The notes under the pieces are model-generated. The model made no database searches. It was not told the origin of the DNA and saw nothing but the letters and a program-made list of their open reading frames with translations. Positions 14,895 to 22,544 of a stretch of 29,765 nt of DNA are shown in pieces. The stretch comes from Patescibacteria group bacterium (GTDB taxonomy: Bacteria; Patescibacteriota; Minisyncoccia; Phycocordibacterales; UBA1006). Position numbers and translations under genes: made by a program. Location: the NCBI GenBank assembly GCA_020428615.1, contig JAGQMO010000011.1, positions 1-29,765 on the forward strand. Reading direction: 5' to 3'. The first letter of the stretch is position 1. Each line of letters starts with the position of its first letter.

Positions 14895-15031
14895 GTTGCT
14901 TTCTCGTACGCAAAGCAAGGCAACACGTAGGATAATAACACCCCTAGTGAGGAAATGCTATAAACAGTTGTGTATAATATGTGCATAACTTAATTTTGTC
15001 AAATATTAGTGAGGGGAAGTTACAAATAAGG

Positions 15032-15037
15032 TATACT
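15032..15037 (+). promoter_or_regulatory. -10 box of ruvB, leaderless
   Basis: TATACT followed by GGGGGC (6 nt) and the ATG at 15044. It argues against the upstream in-frame start at 14981. Confidence 0.65.
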
Positions 15038-15043
15038 GGGGGC

Positions 15044-16012
15044 ATGTCAGATATACCAGTAACTCAACTTCTTGATCCTCAGCTTCGTCCTACAACGTGG
15101 GATGAATATATTGGACAGCAATCAATCAAAGATAATCTACACATTCTTTTGACAGCTGCAGCTCAAAGAAACCAACAACCCGAGCATATCTTATTCTACG
15201 GGCCACCAGGTCTCGGAAAAACAACCCTCGCCCACCTTATCGCAAAGGAAATGAATACTGCCATTAAAATCACTTCCGGTCCGGCTATCGAGAAAGTTGG
15301 CGATCTTGCCAGTATTCTCACAAATTTATCACAGGGAGATATTTTATTTATCGATGAAATTCATCGATTGAATACTAATATTGAAGAAGTTCTCTACCCT
15401 GCTATGGAATCAGGGGTGCTCGACATCATCATAGGAAAAGGACCCTCAGCACGCACGATACAGCTCGATCTGCCACCGTTTACCTTGATTGCAGCAACAA
15501 CAAAAATCGCTATGCTTTCAGCTCCGTTGCGCTCTCGCTTCTCTGGAGGAACCTTTAAACTTGAATTCTACACCCAAGAAGAAATGGAAAACATCATCAA
15601 TCAATCTGCAGGCAAACTAGGAATTCGCATTACCGATGGGGGTGTTCATGCAATTGCGAGTCGTAGTCGAGCAACTCCACGTACCGCAAATTATTTCTTG
15701 AAACGAGTCCGAGATTATGCTGAGGTACACAGTCGTGAAATTGATGAAGAAACTGTTCTCGAAGCGCTCAATATGATTGGGGTTGATGAGCTCGGGTTGC
15801 GACAAACTGATCGCAATGTCCTCTTGGCAATTATCGAAAAATTCAACGGCGGACCGGTTGGAGTAAAAACCATCGCAACCGCCACACATGAGGAGATTGA
15901 TTCAATCGAATCAGTCATCGAACCCTACCTCATCCAGAGAGGTCTCATCGAACTCACTCCTCGAGGTCGCGTAGCTACACAAAAAGCATACACTCATTTT
16001 GATAGAGGATAA
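15044..16012 (+). CDS. ruvB: Holliday junction branch migration ATPase RuvB
   Basis: A 322-residue AAA+ motor that drives branch migration of Holliday junctions together with RuvA; the RuvC resolvase is encoded at 21.8 kb. Visible are the N-terminal LRPTTWDEYIGQ box, Walker A GPPGLGKTTLA (about residue 54), Walker B LFIDEIHRL (about 105), sensor 1 AATTKIAML (about 150), the arginine finger context PLRSRFSG, and the winged-helix end FNGGPVGVKTIA and LIQRGLIELTPRGRVAT. Length is normal. The start at 15044 gives the family-typical short N-terminus and agrees with the -10 box 6 nt before it. It converges on the ABC1-kinase gene, with 7 nt between stops. Confidence 0.97.
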   Translation: MSDIPVTQLLDPQLRPTTWDEYIGQQSIKDNLHILLTAAAQRNQQPEHILFYGPPGLGKTTLAHLIAKEMNTAIKITSGPAIEKVGDLASILTNLSQGDILFIDEIHRLNTNIEEVLYPAMESGVLDIIIGKGPSARTIQLDLPPFTLIAATTKIAMLSAPLRSRFSGGTFKLEFYTQEEMENIINQSAGKLGIRITDGGVHAIASRSRATPRTANYFLKRVRDYAEVHSREIDEETVLEALNMIGVDELGLRQTDRNVLLAIIEKFNGGPVGVKTIATATHEEIDSIESVIEPYLIQRGLIELTPRGRVATQKAYTHFDRG

Positions 16013-16034
16013 AAACCGCTTAATTCGCGGTTTT
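16012..16034. terminator. Shared bidirectional terminator, ruvB/ABC1 kinase
   Basis: AAAACCGC/GCGGTTTT 8-bp stem with a 7-nt loop. The ruvB stop ends at the first base and the kinase stop codon (16020-16022) lies in the loop, so one arm codes for the end of the kinase. Confidence 0.8.
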
Positions 16035-17402
16035 GTGTTTTCTAAGAACAATGTCTTGCAAAATAATTTTTAGGTTTCTCGGAAGATCTTGTAATACCGA
16101 AACAATATCTTCAGATACATCTACAAGATGAGATACTGATGCGTGCTCTTTAATGAATGCTTCAGTGTACACTTCGAGCAAACGTTTCTTTCCATAATCA
16201 GAGAAAGAAAAATGTGGATGGAGACGAAGCACTTGACCATCAAGATTAACCGCTGAACGTGTATAGAGAATGAGACTCCACGGATACTCAAACCCTTGAT
16301 GCAAAGAGAGTTTTAGAATATCCAAAATCACCTTGGTTGAACTCACATCTTTTGCAGCCATACCCGAGTAATCATATAAAAGTTTACTGAGATCCTCATA
16401 CACCTCTTCTCGATTAAAGGTTGATTTGTTCTTTGCAAAGAGCTCAGCGGATTTGAAAATGAGTTCTGGAGAATTTGAAGTGATGCCGAGAAGGAACAAT
16501 ACCGTTCCTCGCCGGGCCTCTTTGCTGAAGAATTTAATGAGTCCAAAATCGATTAATCCTATCTTTCCTTCTGGTGTAATAATGATATTTGCTGGATTCA
16601 GATCCGCATGAAAATAACCTCGCAATAAGGATTTAATAGCAACATCGTGAATCAGTTCTTCTAATTTTTCCTCAAGGGAGAAATGAAAATGAGGCAACTC
16701 ATCTTTTCGCTTCATTCGAATAAGATCAAGCATTGAATAGCCCTCAACCCAATCCATAACAAAAATGTACTGATTGCTGAATTCGGGGTACGCGCGAGGA
16801 ATTAAAATATTATCAAAAGAATCGAGATCTCTTCTCATTGCTTCAATATTTTTCATCTCATGGATATAATCTGTTTCCTGAAGAAGCCAGCTTTCAACCT
16901 CACGTACAAGATCAATCCAATGTTTTCTGTCGAGTCGGCCAAAACGATTGCCAAAAATACTGACGAGTCGCCGTAAAATATAAAAATCTTCCTGTACAAT
17001 ATCTCGCACATCTGGTCGCAAGACCTTCACAGCAAAGGTCCCTGATGCAAGCTCTACCTTATACACCTCAGAAAGAGATGCTACGGCAACGGGTTGCCCG
17101 AGCGATTCAACAATGTCTCGTTGGTTTGGTTGTGCAACACGATTCAAGTATTTTCTCATTTTTGATCGTGAGATAGGTCTCCCCGAATCAAGCAAATGTT
17201 CGAATTCATGACAGTATACGTCATTGATATAATCAGGTCTCATGCTGAGAATCTGACCAAGTTTAATGTAGACTGGACCGAGCGACTCGAATGTTTGGCG
17301 TATTTTAACAGCAAAAAGATGGTCGAAATTCTTTTTGCGTCTATGAAGAAATCGATACATCAGCAATCGTGTTGCTGCAAAACATAGGATAAGTAAACGC
17401 AT
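16020..17402 (-). CDS. ABC1/UbiB-family atypical kinase
   Basis: A 460-residue membrane-associated protein of the ABC1/ADCK/UbiB family. A short hydrophobic N-terminus (MRLLILCFAATRLLMY) precedes the family hallmark KxGQ motif in GPVYIKLGQILSMRP. The nucleotide-binding loop is VASLSEVYKVEL, with the VAIK-type lysine in FAVKVLRPD. The catalytic loop is HADLNPANIII and the metal-binding motif IDFGLI. UbiB proteins support ubiquinone synthesis in other bacteria, but quinone pathways are rarely reported in CPR genomes, so a role in handling lipids or isoprenoids is more likely; that is inference. ATG 17402 begins 1 nt after the stop of the upstream regulator gene, so the two are co-transcribed. 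An upstream start at 17447 would overlap that gene by 44 nt. Confidence 0.9.
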   Translation of the reverse strand: MRLLILCFAATRLLMYRFLHRRKKNFDHLFAVKIRQTFESLGPVYIKLGQILSMRPDYINDVYCHEFEHLLDSGRPISRSKMRKYLNRVAQPNQRDIVESLGQPVAVASLSEVYKVELASGTFAVKVLRPDVRDIVQEDFYILRRLVSIFGNRFGRLDRKHWIDLVREVESWLLQETDYIHEMKNIEAMRRDLDSFDNILIPRAYPEFSNQYIFVMDWVEGYSMLDLIRMKRKDELPHFHFSLEEKLEELIHDVAIKSLLRGYFHADLNPANIIITPEGKIGLIDFGLIKFFSKEARRGTVLFLLGITSNSPELIFKSAELFAKNKSTFNREEVYEDLSKLLYDYSGMAAKDVSSTKVILDILKLSLHQGFEYPWSLILYTRSAVNLDGQVLRLHPHFSFSDYGKKRLLEVYTEAFIKEHASVSHLVDVSEDIVSVLQDLPRNLKIILQDIVLRKHKTAN

Positions 17403-17403
17403 A

Positions 17404-17724
17404 CTATTTTTTACACGTACCACAAACGGTACGTTTTTTACCTGCATTGGTTTCTTGGATTTTTATCTTTGAACCTCTTTTAATTTTCTTATCACAAAGG
17501 GAACACATAGTATCAGAAACTGCTTTCCCATCGTATTCAAAATCAAATATCTGTTCACGAGGAGTGAGAATCTCGCCAGCAACATCAGAGATAATTTCGC
17601 AGCTGTCTTGAATGAATCGCCGTGCAGTGCTTGATATCGTCTCATGATTTTCGGTGGCTTTTTTCTTAATCTTTTCGTAGAGTTCCTTTGAAATACGAAA
17701 ATTGAGGGTTTTTTCTTTGGTCAT
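17404..17724 (-). CDS. Ribbon-helix-helix / zinc-ribbon small protein, probable DNA-binding regulator
   Basis: A 106-residue protein with two parts. Residues 1-40 (TLNFRISKELYEKIKKKATE, then SSTARRFIQDS) fit an Arc/CopG-type ribbon-helix-helix: a short strand, then two helices. Residues about 72-106 form a small zinc ribbon with CSLC and CGTC pairs separated by a basic strand. Together these point to a DNA-binding regulator with a metal-stabilised tail. It precedes the ABC1 kinase gene with a 1-nt gap and is divergent from the Nudix gene. The shared 95-bp spacer carries two palindromes, which suggests autoregulation and possibly control of the Nudix gene. I do not recognise a named family. 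Binding and metal content are inferred. Confidence 0.75.
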   Translation of the reverse strand: MTKEKTLNFRISKELYEKIKKKATENHETISSTARRFIQDSCEIISDVAGEILTPREQIFDFEYDGKAVSDTMCSLCDKKIKRGSKIKIQETNAGKKRTVCGTCKK

Positions 17725-17734
17725 ATTCTAATTT

Positions 17735-17768
17735 CATTACTATTGGTAATGTAATACATATGTATCAC
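17735..17768. promoter_or_regulatory. Two palindromes, candidate operator
   Basis: CATTAC-5-GTAATG (17735-17751) and GTAATACATATGTATCAC (17751-17768, symmetric at 16 of 18 positions around TACATATGTA) abut each other between the divergent RHH and Nudix genes. They are good candidates for binding by the RHH protein. Confidence 0.5.
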
Positions 17769-17807
17769 AATGTGTTACATTTTGCAAATATGAAACTTTA
17801 CTCATGT

Positions 17808-17813
17808 TATAAT
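17808..17813 (+). promoter_or_regulatory. Extended -10 box of the Nudix gene, leaderless
   Basis: TGTTATAAT followed by CAAGTA (6 nt) and the ATG at 17820. Confidence 0.65.
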
Positions 17814-17819
17814 CAAGTA

Positions 17820-18290
17820 ATGAAAGAACGTCATAAAGCTGTACCAGCAAGTTATCTCATTTTAAAAAATGACAATAACATTTTACTTGGTCACAGAATT
17901 AATACTGGATACTACGATAATTATTGGGGAGTACCTGCTGGACATGTTGAAGAAGGCGAACTTCCTATCGATGGGCTCGTACGAGAGGTGCGCGAAGAAG
18001 TTGGTATCGAACTAAATCGAGAAACCATACAACTCGCCCATGCAATGTACCGAACAAAACATGACCCTACAGGTGATCGGGTTGACTATTTCTTTACTGC
18101 TTCTGATTATACTGGTGAGATAACAAACATGGAACCACACAAATGTAGTGAGTTACAATGGTTTAATATTGATGATCTACCTGAAAATATTATGGATCAC
18201 GTAAGGGTAGGAATAGAGTACTACAAAGAGGGTGTTGTGTACTCGGAGCTCGGAATTGACGAAGTTGTTCAAAACCCTAACATTCGTTAG
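17820..18290 (+). CDS. Nudix hydrolase
   Basis: A 156-residue Nudix-fold pyrophosphohydrolase. The full Nudix box GX5EX7REUXEEXGU is present: GHVEEGELPIDGLV then REVREEVGI, with the catalytic Glu residues intact. Upstream, HKAVPASYLILKNDNNILLG is the usual first strand pair and substrate entry region, and YWGVPAGHVEEGE leads into the box. It resembles MutT/ADP-ribose-type members that clean up damaged or surplus nucleotides, but the substrate cannot be read from the sequence. I start at ATG 17820, where an extended -10 lies 6 nt upstream; the ORF could be read from 17760, but that part would overlap the palindromic operator. yebC follows 40 nt downstream with a weaker -10 of its own. Confidence 0.9.
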   Translation: MKERHKAVPASYLILKNDNNILLGHRINTGYYDNYWGVPAGHVEEGELPIDGLVREVREEVGIELNRETIQLAHAMYRTKHDPTGDRVDYFFTASDYTGEITNMEPHKCSELQWFNIDDLPENIMDHVRVGIEYYKEGVVYSELGIDEVVQNPNIR

Positions 18291-18330
18291 TACTTGCAAC
18301 TCAAAACTAAGAACTATACACTACCGGTAT

Positions 18331-18858
18331 ATGTCAGGACACAATAAATGGTCAAAAATTAAACACAAAAAAGCAGCGACCGATGCTCAGAAATCAAAGA
18401 TTTTCGGTAAACTCGTGCGCCTCATTCAAGTTGAGGCGAAAAAGTGTGGCGGGGATGTAAACTCGCCTGGTCTTGCGGCAGCGATTGCAAAGGCAAACAA
18501 GGAAAACATGCCAAAAGACAACATTGAACGAGCTATTAAAAAAGCTGCTGAATCAGGCGATAGTATCTCAGTTATGTATGAAGCGTATGGGCCAGGGGGT
18601 GTCGGGCTCATCATTACAGGACTTACCGATAACACCAATCGAACGAGTGCTGAGATTAAACACACGTTGTCAAAGATGAATGGGTCTCTCGGTAGTTCTG
18701 GTTCAGTATCTTGGAATTTTACGCAAAATGAAGAACGTGATTGGATTCCAAACAGCACAGTTGAAATTAATGATGAAATTGCAGCGAAACTTGAAACACT
18801 CATAGAGGCACTTGAAGAACATGATGATGTGCAAGATGTGTACCATAACGCAGAATAA
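18331..18858 (+). CDS. yebC: YebC/PmpR/TACO1 family protein, short form
   Basis: A 175-residue member of the YebC family, which has been linked to relief of ribosome stalling at proline-rich stretches and to transcription control. The N-terminus is canonical (MSGHNKWSKIKHKKAATDAQK), as are ANKENMPKDNIERAIKKA and YGPGGVGLIITGLTDNTNRT. The C-terminal signature EALEEHDDVQDVYHN is also present. Family members are usually about 240-250 residues; here the stretch between GSVSWNFTQ and the WIPNSTVEIND motif has lost about 60-70 residues, so one of the three usual domains is reduced while the ends are intact. I start at 18331. A TATACA box 10 nt upstream could drive it. It converges on pbp1A. Confidence 0.93.
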   Translation: MSGHNKWSKIKHKKAATDAQKSKIFGKLVRLIQVEAKKCGGDVNSPGLAAAIAKANKENMPKDNIERAIKKAAESGDSISVMYEAYGPGGVGLIITGLTDNTNRTSAEIKHTLSKMNGSLGSSGSVSWNFTQNEERDWIPNSTVEINDEIAAKLETLIEALEEHDDVQDVYHNAE

Positions 18859-18884
18859 AATCCCTTTTCGGGATTTTATTCTGC
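18850..18884. terminator. Shared bidirectional terminator, yebC/pbp1A
   Basis: Perfect 15-bp stem GCAGAATAAAATCCC with a 5-nt loop. The yebC stop codon (18856-18858) lies in one arm and the penicillin-binding protein stop (18885-18887) starts directly after the other. Confidence 0.88.
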
Positions 18885-21758
18885 TTACAACTGGAGAGTG
18901 AATGATATTTCTTCACTCGACTTGATACCATTTTCGTCGGTCACAATCACTCTCATAAGGTTATTCTCATCGTAGTATTGGAGTTCTTCAGGAACAAAAT
19001 TCAAAGTAAACGGGGCACGATCATCGCTTCCAACAAAAGCATTATTAACGAAGAATTGAACATTTTCAATCTCACTATTAGATCGGTCATCACTCTTAAT
19101 GCCTACTTCTATTGGTTCATTAAATGCGTAACGCAGTGTTTCATCAATTCCGGTAATGCTAAAACGAAAGTTTTCAGTATTATCAACTGTATGAATGTCA
19201 TCGTAGTCTGTCGGAAGCGGAATATCAATGTTGAGAATAGTTTGGAGATTTTCTTGAACGTACTGCCGAACTCCATACTCCCAATTTTCATATTGGGGAT
19301 CATCATGTGATTCATTCAACACGGTCGGATCATTTTTATTAATCCAATGAAGAATGGTATGTGGGTTTGGTTGCGGAACAGCCAACTTTGTTTCTTCAGG
19401 AGTAAAATCAGTAGCTAATTTTCCGGAAACAGTATCAATATACACTGTTGTTCCTCCATACCAATCCCCCTTAATCATATTTGGATAGGTATTAAAGTTC
19501 TCTGGCAAATCATACGCTTGGAACGATTCATTGTCGTAATTTTTAATGATCTCGTTCATAAAGGCACGCCACGGCTTTCCTGAAATAGATGAACCCTTCT
19601 TCATCGGTGTATTGTCGTTGTTTCCTGTCCACACACCCACAGCAACTTGCGGAATATAGCCAATCAACCAGGCATCTCGATTATCGTTAGTCGTTCCTGT
19701 TTTACCAGCGACATCACGTTCGCCGAAGTACAAGAAAGATTGTGCACCAAAGAGAGGGGTTCTCGCAACATTATCTGAGAGAATACTATTTACCATGCGA
19801 GCAGCATTGTTATCAAGTACTCGCTCTTCATTTGATTCAAACTTTTCAAGAACATTCCCATTTAAATCAGTAACCTCAAGAATACCTGTCGGTTTATTGT
19901 ACACTCCGTCATTGGCAAAAACCGTATAAGCGCTCGTCATTTCAAGGAGCGACACCTCTCCTCCTCCGAGTACCAATCCAAGCCCATAGTAATCGGCAGG
20001 TTGGTCTAACGAAGTGATTCCCATATCGCGAGCTTTTGCAATAACATTCCCAAGTCCGGCTAGATAATTTACCTTAATTGCTGGAATGTTCCTCGATTGA
20101 GCGAGGGCATTTCTAAAGGTAAGAGGCCCTTTGAAATCGAAATCATAGTTATTTGGCGAATAACATCCGTTGTCACTTGTCGTGTCGTCAGCTCGACAAC
20201 GCGCGTTAAACTGTGTCTCAACATCAAAGATTGTGCTTTCAGGCAAATACCCTCGCTCAAATGCTGTTGCGTATGCGATTGGTTTAAATGATGATCCTGG
20301 CTGTCGTGGTGCAAGCGCAACATTAAAGTTACCGTCAAACTCTTCAGTATCAAAATAATCACGAGAACCAACCATGGTGAGAATTTGCCCTGTACCGGAT
20401 TCAATAGCTACGAGCGCAGCATTTGAAGCACTGTAGAGTTCTTCGACTTCCTGAATGTGATCTCTAATAATTTCTTCAGCTTGTTGTTGTAATTTATAAT
20501 CGAGAGTTGTAATCACCTGGAGCCCTCCATTTTCAACCATATCTGTTCCGTACGTTTCTTCAAGTTGTGCACGGATATACTGAACAAAGTGGAGTGATTT
20601 TGCATAGTTATTCTCTTCGGGAAGAAATTCCACCTGTTCATTCAGTGCCGAGCGATATTCATCCTCAGAAATAAATCCGTAGCGTTTCATTTCTCCGAGT
20701 ACGACTTTTTGACGTTGGTCGAGTTTGTCTCGATGTGGTCCATAGGGTGAGTAATAGGTAGGTAGATTCGGGATTGAAGCAAGGTACGCAGATTGCGCTA
20801 GAGAAAGTTCTGATGCGGGAATACCAAAGAATCTCTTTGATGCCTCTTCAATACCATAAATAGTTCCTCCGTAAGGGGCTTCGTTGAGGTATATTTCAAG
20901 AATTTCATCTTTTGTGAGACGTTTCTCAATTTTGTACGCAAGAACCCATTCTTTTACTTTTCGCGTAATGCGTTTGTCTTTATTGAGGAGGGTGTTTTTT
21001 ACAACCTGTTGGGTTAACGTTGACCCCCCTGCTGTCCCACCACTCCTTAAACCAAGTTTGTACAGAAGTGTCTGGAAAGCGCCCCGAATGGTTGATTTCC
21101 ATACCACCCCATTATGTTCATAGAACGTATGATCCTCAATAGCAACAATCGCGTCTTTTGCAGACTGTGCGATACTGTCAAAATCGACAACGGTTCTTTG
21201 AATATTTTCGTGAATATCATACAAAAGTATCTCGCCAGTACGATCGTAGATCTTTGTAGAGTTTGATATTTTACGATTCTCAAAATTTTGAATGCTTGGT
21301 ATTTGTAGTGTAGCCACCCAGATAAAAAATAGTCCAGAACCTATGAGAAATAATATTCCTAAGGTCAACAAAAGTCTCCTGAAAGACCATCGCTTGTTGT
21401 GCTCGTGCAAACGATGTTTGCGAGTATGTTGGGCATATTTTTTTAATGGTGTTTTTTTCATAATGGGATAAATGATTGTATCGAGGAACGCATACCATGC
21501 TTTTTGAAGCCAATACTGTGTATTCATAATAATTAACTCAAAAATTGTTTTTGCAACGAGTGCCCACTCTTTCAATAGAGACCACACATCCATACAGAAC
21601 CGATGCAAGACTTTTTTTACACTCAGGTGGTCTTGATTTTTTCTGATGCGTCTCATATCACGTAATCTCATATAACGTTTGTGTTTCTTTGCAAGTAAAC
21701 GCTGGCGTTTCAAATATGCACGAGTATGCCGAATATGTGGTTGTTTCGGGTCAAACAT
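18885..21758 (-). CDS. Bifunctional class A penicillin-binding protein (glycosyltransferase/transpeptidase)
   Basis: A 957-residue PBP1A-type enzyme that polymerises and cross-links peptidoglycan. Residues 1-127 are a long, strongly basic cytoplasmic extension. A membrane helix is at about 128-150 (LLLTLGILFLIGSGLFF). The GT51 domain shows EDHTFYEHNG (about 205) and GGSTLTQQ (about 245). The transpeptidase domain has SxxK in PGSSFKP (about 483), SxN in QSRNIP and KTG in KTGTTNDNRDAW (about 683). The last 110 residues or so form an Ig-like beta domain (FRFSITGIDETLRYAF to SFTLQL). I start at 21758, with TATAAT 6 nt upstream. Downstream convergent with yebC. It shows that this cell makes a cross-linked wall. 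Confidence 0.96.
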   Translation of the reverse strand: MFDPKQPHIRHTRAYLKRQRLLAKKHKRYMRLRDMRRIRKNQDHLSVKKVLHRFCMDVWSLLKEWALVAKTIFELIIMNTQYWLQKAWYAFLDTIIYPIMKKTPLKKYAQHTRKHRLHEHNKRWSFRRLLLTLGILFLIGSGLFFIWVATLQIPSIQNFENRKISNSTKIYDRTGEILLYDIHENIQRTVVDFDSIAQSAKDAIVAIEDHTFYEHNGVVWKSTIRGAFQTLLYKLGLRSGGTAGGSTLTQQVVKNTLLNKDKRITRKVKEWVLAYKIEKRLTKDEILEIYLNEAPYGGTIYGIEEASKRFFGIPASELSLAQSAYLASIPNLPTYYSPYGPHRDKLDQRQKVVLGEMKRYGFISEDEYRSALNEQVEFLPEENNYAKSLHFVQYIRAQLEETYGTDMVENGGLQVITTLDYKLQQQAEEIIRDHIQEVEELYSASNAALVAIESGTGQILTMVGSRDYFDTEEFDGNFNVALAPRQPGSSFKPIAYATAFERGYLPESTIFDVETQFNARCRADDTTSDNGCYSPNNYDFDFKGPLTFRNALAQSRNIPAIKVNYLAGLGNVIAKARDMGITSLDQPADYYGLGLVLGGGEVSLLEMTSAYTVFANDGVYNKPTGILEVTDLNGNVLEKFESNEERVLDNNAARMVNSILSDNVARTPLFGAQSFLYFGERDVAGKTGTTNDNRDAWLIGYIPQVAVGVWTGNNDNTPMKKGSSISGKPWRAFMNEIIKNYDNESFQAYDLPENFNTYPNMIKGDWYGGTTVYIDTVSGKLATDFTPEETKLAVPQPNPHTILHWINKNDPTVLNESHDDPQYENWEYGVRQYVQENLQTILNIDIPLPTDYDDIHTVDNTENFRFSITGIDETLRYAFNEPIEVGIKSDDRSNSEIENVQFFVNNAFVGSDDRAPFTLNFVPEELQYYDENNLMRVIVTDENGIKSSEEISFTLQL

Positions 21759-21764
21759 ATTTGT

Positions 21765-21770
21765 ATTATA
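21765..21770 (-). promoter_or_regulatory. -10 box of the class A PBP gene, leaderless
   Basis: TATAAT on the minus strand, then ACAAAT (6 nt) and the ATG at 21758. It favours this start over the in-frame codon at 21773. Confidence 0.65.
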
Positions 21771-21792
21771 CATTCTCAGTATCTTTTACAAA

Positions 21793-22284
21793 CTAAACAC
21801 CTAACTCATGTTCAGTATTTTTATACAAAGCAAAAAATGTCAAACCGATCGCAATTGCGTCAATTTCGTCATCTAATTTTTTACCTTTTCCAAGATCAAT
21901 GAGACGAGATACCATAGTGTAGACATCTATCTTTGAGGCCTTCCCATAACCTGTTACCGCCACCTTGATTTGATTTGGAGTGTACTCATAGACGGGAATA
22001 TCCGCATCAATTGCTTGAAAGATCACTACTCCGCGTGATTCACTCACCTTGAGCGCTGTTTTGGTATTTTTGGAGAAAAAAAGGTCTTCAACAGCGATTG
22101 CGTCAGGTTGATAAGAACTAATGAGCTCTCGTACTCGATTACCAATGAGTCCAAGTCGTTCCGGAAATGGTAGGTCGTTTCTTGTTTGATAACACTCAGA
22201 ATATAGAAGGGTTTCTTTTTTATTTTTTTCAATCACAGCCAACCCAAGCCGGTCATATCCGGGATCAACAGACAAAACTTTCAT
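21793..22284 (-). CDS. ruvC: Holliday junction resolvase RuvC
   Basis: A 163-residue endonuclease that cuts Holliday junctions at the end of recombination, acting with RuvAB. The catalytic acidic residues are in place: Asp in VDPGYDRLG (residue 7), Glu in VEDLFFSKN (about 66) and the C-terminal pair in KLDDEIDAIAIGL (about 140-145). Length is normal. It is the last gene of the dnaA-dnaN operon; the preceding gene's stop is 2 nt before its ATG, so translational coupling is likely. Confidence 0.95.
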   Translation of the reverse strand: MKVLSVDPGYDRLGLAVIEKNKKETLLYSECYQTRNDLPFPERLGLIGNRVRELISSYQPDAIAVEDLFFSKNTKTALKVSESRGVVIFQAIDADIPVYEYTPNQIKVAVTGYGKASKIDVYTMVSRLIDLGKGKKLDDEIDAIAIGLTFFALYKNTEHELGV

Positions 22285-22286
22285 GA

Positions 22287-22538
22287 TTATATAATATCAT
22301 GAACAGATACATTCCTCTTTTGTGCTTCACGGATGATGTTATTTTTATTGAGTGTGATATGAAATTTTTTTTGCGGTGAGAGATTAACAATAAACAAGGT
22401 GCTCTTTTGTAAAGAAAGGTTGTGAACGCTTATATCTGGAATATATCCCTGTAATATTTGAACTAAAACATATTCAGGGGTTGTGCTTTTTTGTTGTTCA
22501 AAATTCTTTTTAAGGTATTTTCCAATATTAAAATCCAT
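22287..22538 (-). CDS. Small protein between dnaN and ruvC, unknown, faintly DUF721/DciA-like
   Basis: An 83-residue basic protein. A helical N-terminus (FNIGKYLKKNFEQQ) is followed by strand-like segments (QKSTLFIVNLSP, KFHITLNKNNIIREAQKRN). The pattern of an N-terminal helix, then a hydrophobic strand, then a helix with a final VHDII is loosely like DUF721/DciA proteins, which load the replicative helicase, and its place next to dnaN fits a replication role. The similarity is too weak to name it. It starts 6 nt after the dnaN stop and ends 2 nt before ruvC, so it is clearly a real gene in the operon. Confidence 0.75.
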   Translation of the reverse strand: MDFNIGKYLKKNFEQQKSTTPEYVLVQILQGYIPDISVHNLSLQKSTLFIVNLSPQKKFHITLNKNNIIREAQKRNVSVHDII

Positions 22539-22544
22539 ACATTA

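Noticed and set aside
14739..14930. A 63-codon plus-strand reading frame in the gap before ruvB
   Set aside because: It runs across both arms and the core of the inverted repeat, has no protein-like pattern, and the minus-strand promoter and terminator explain the region better.
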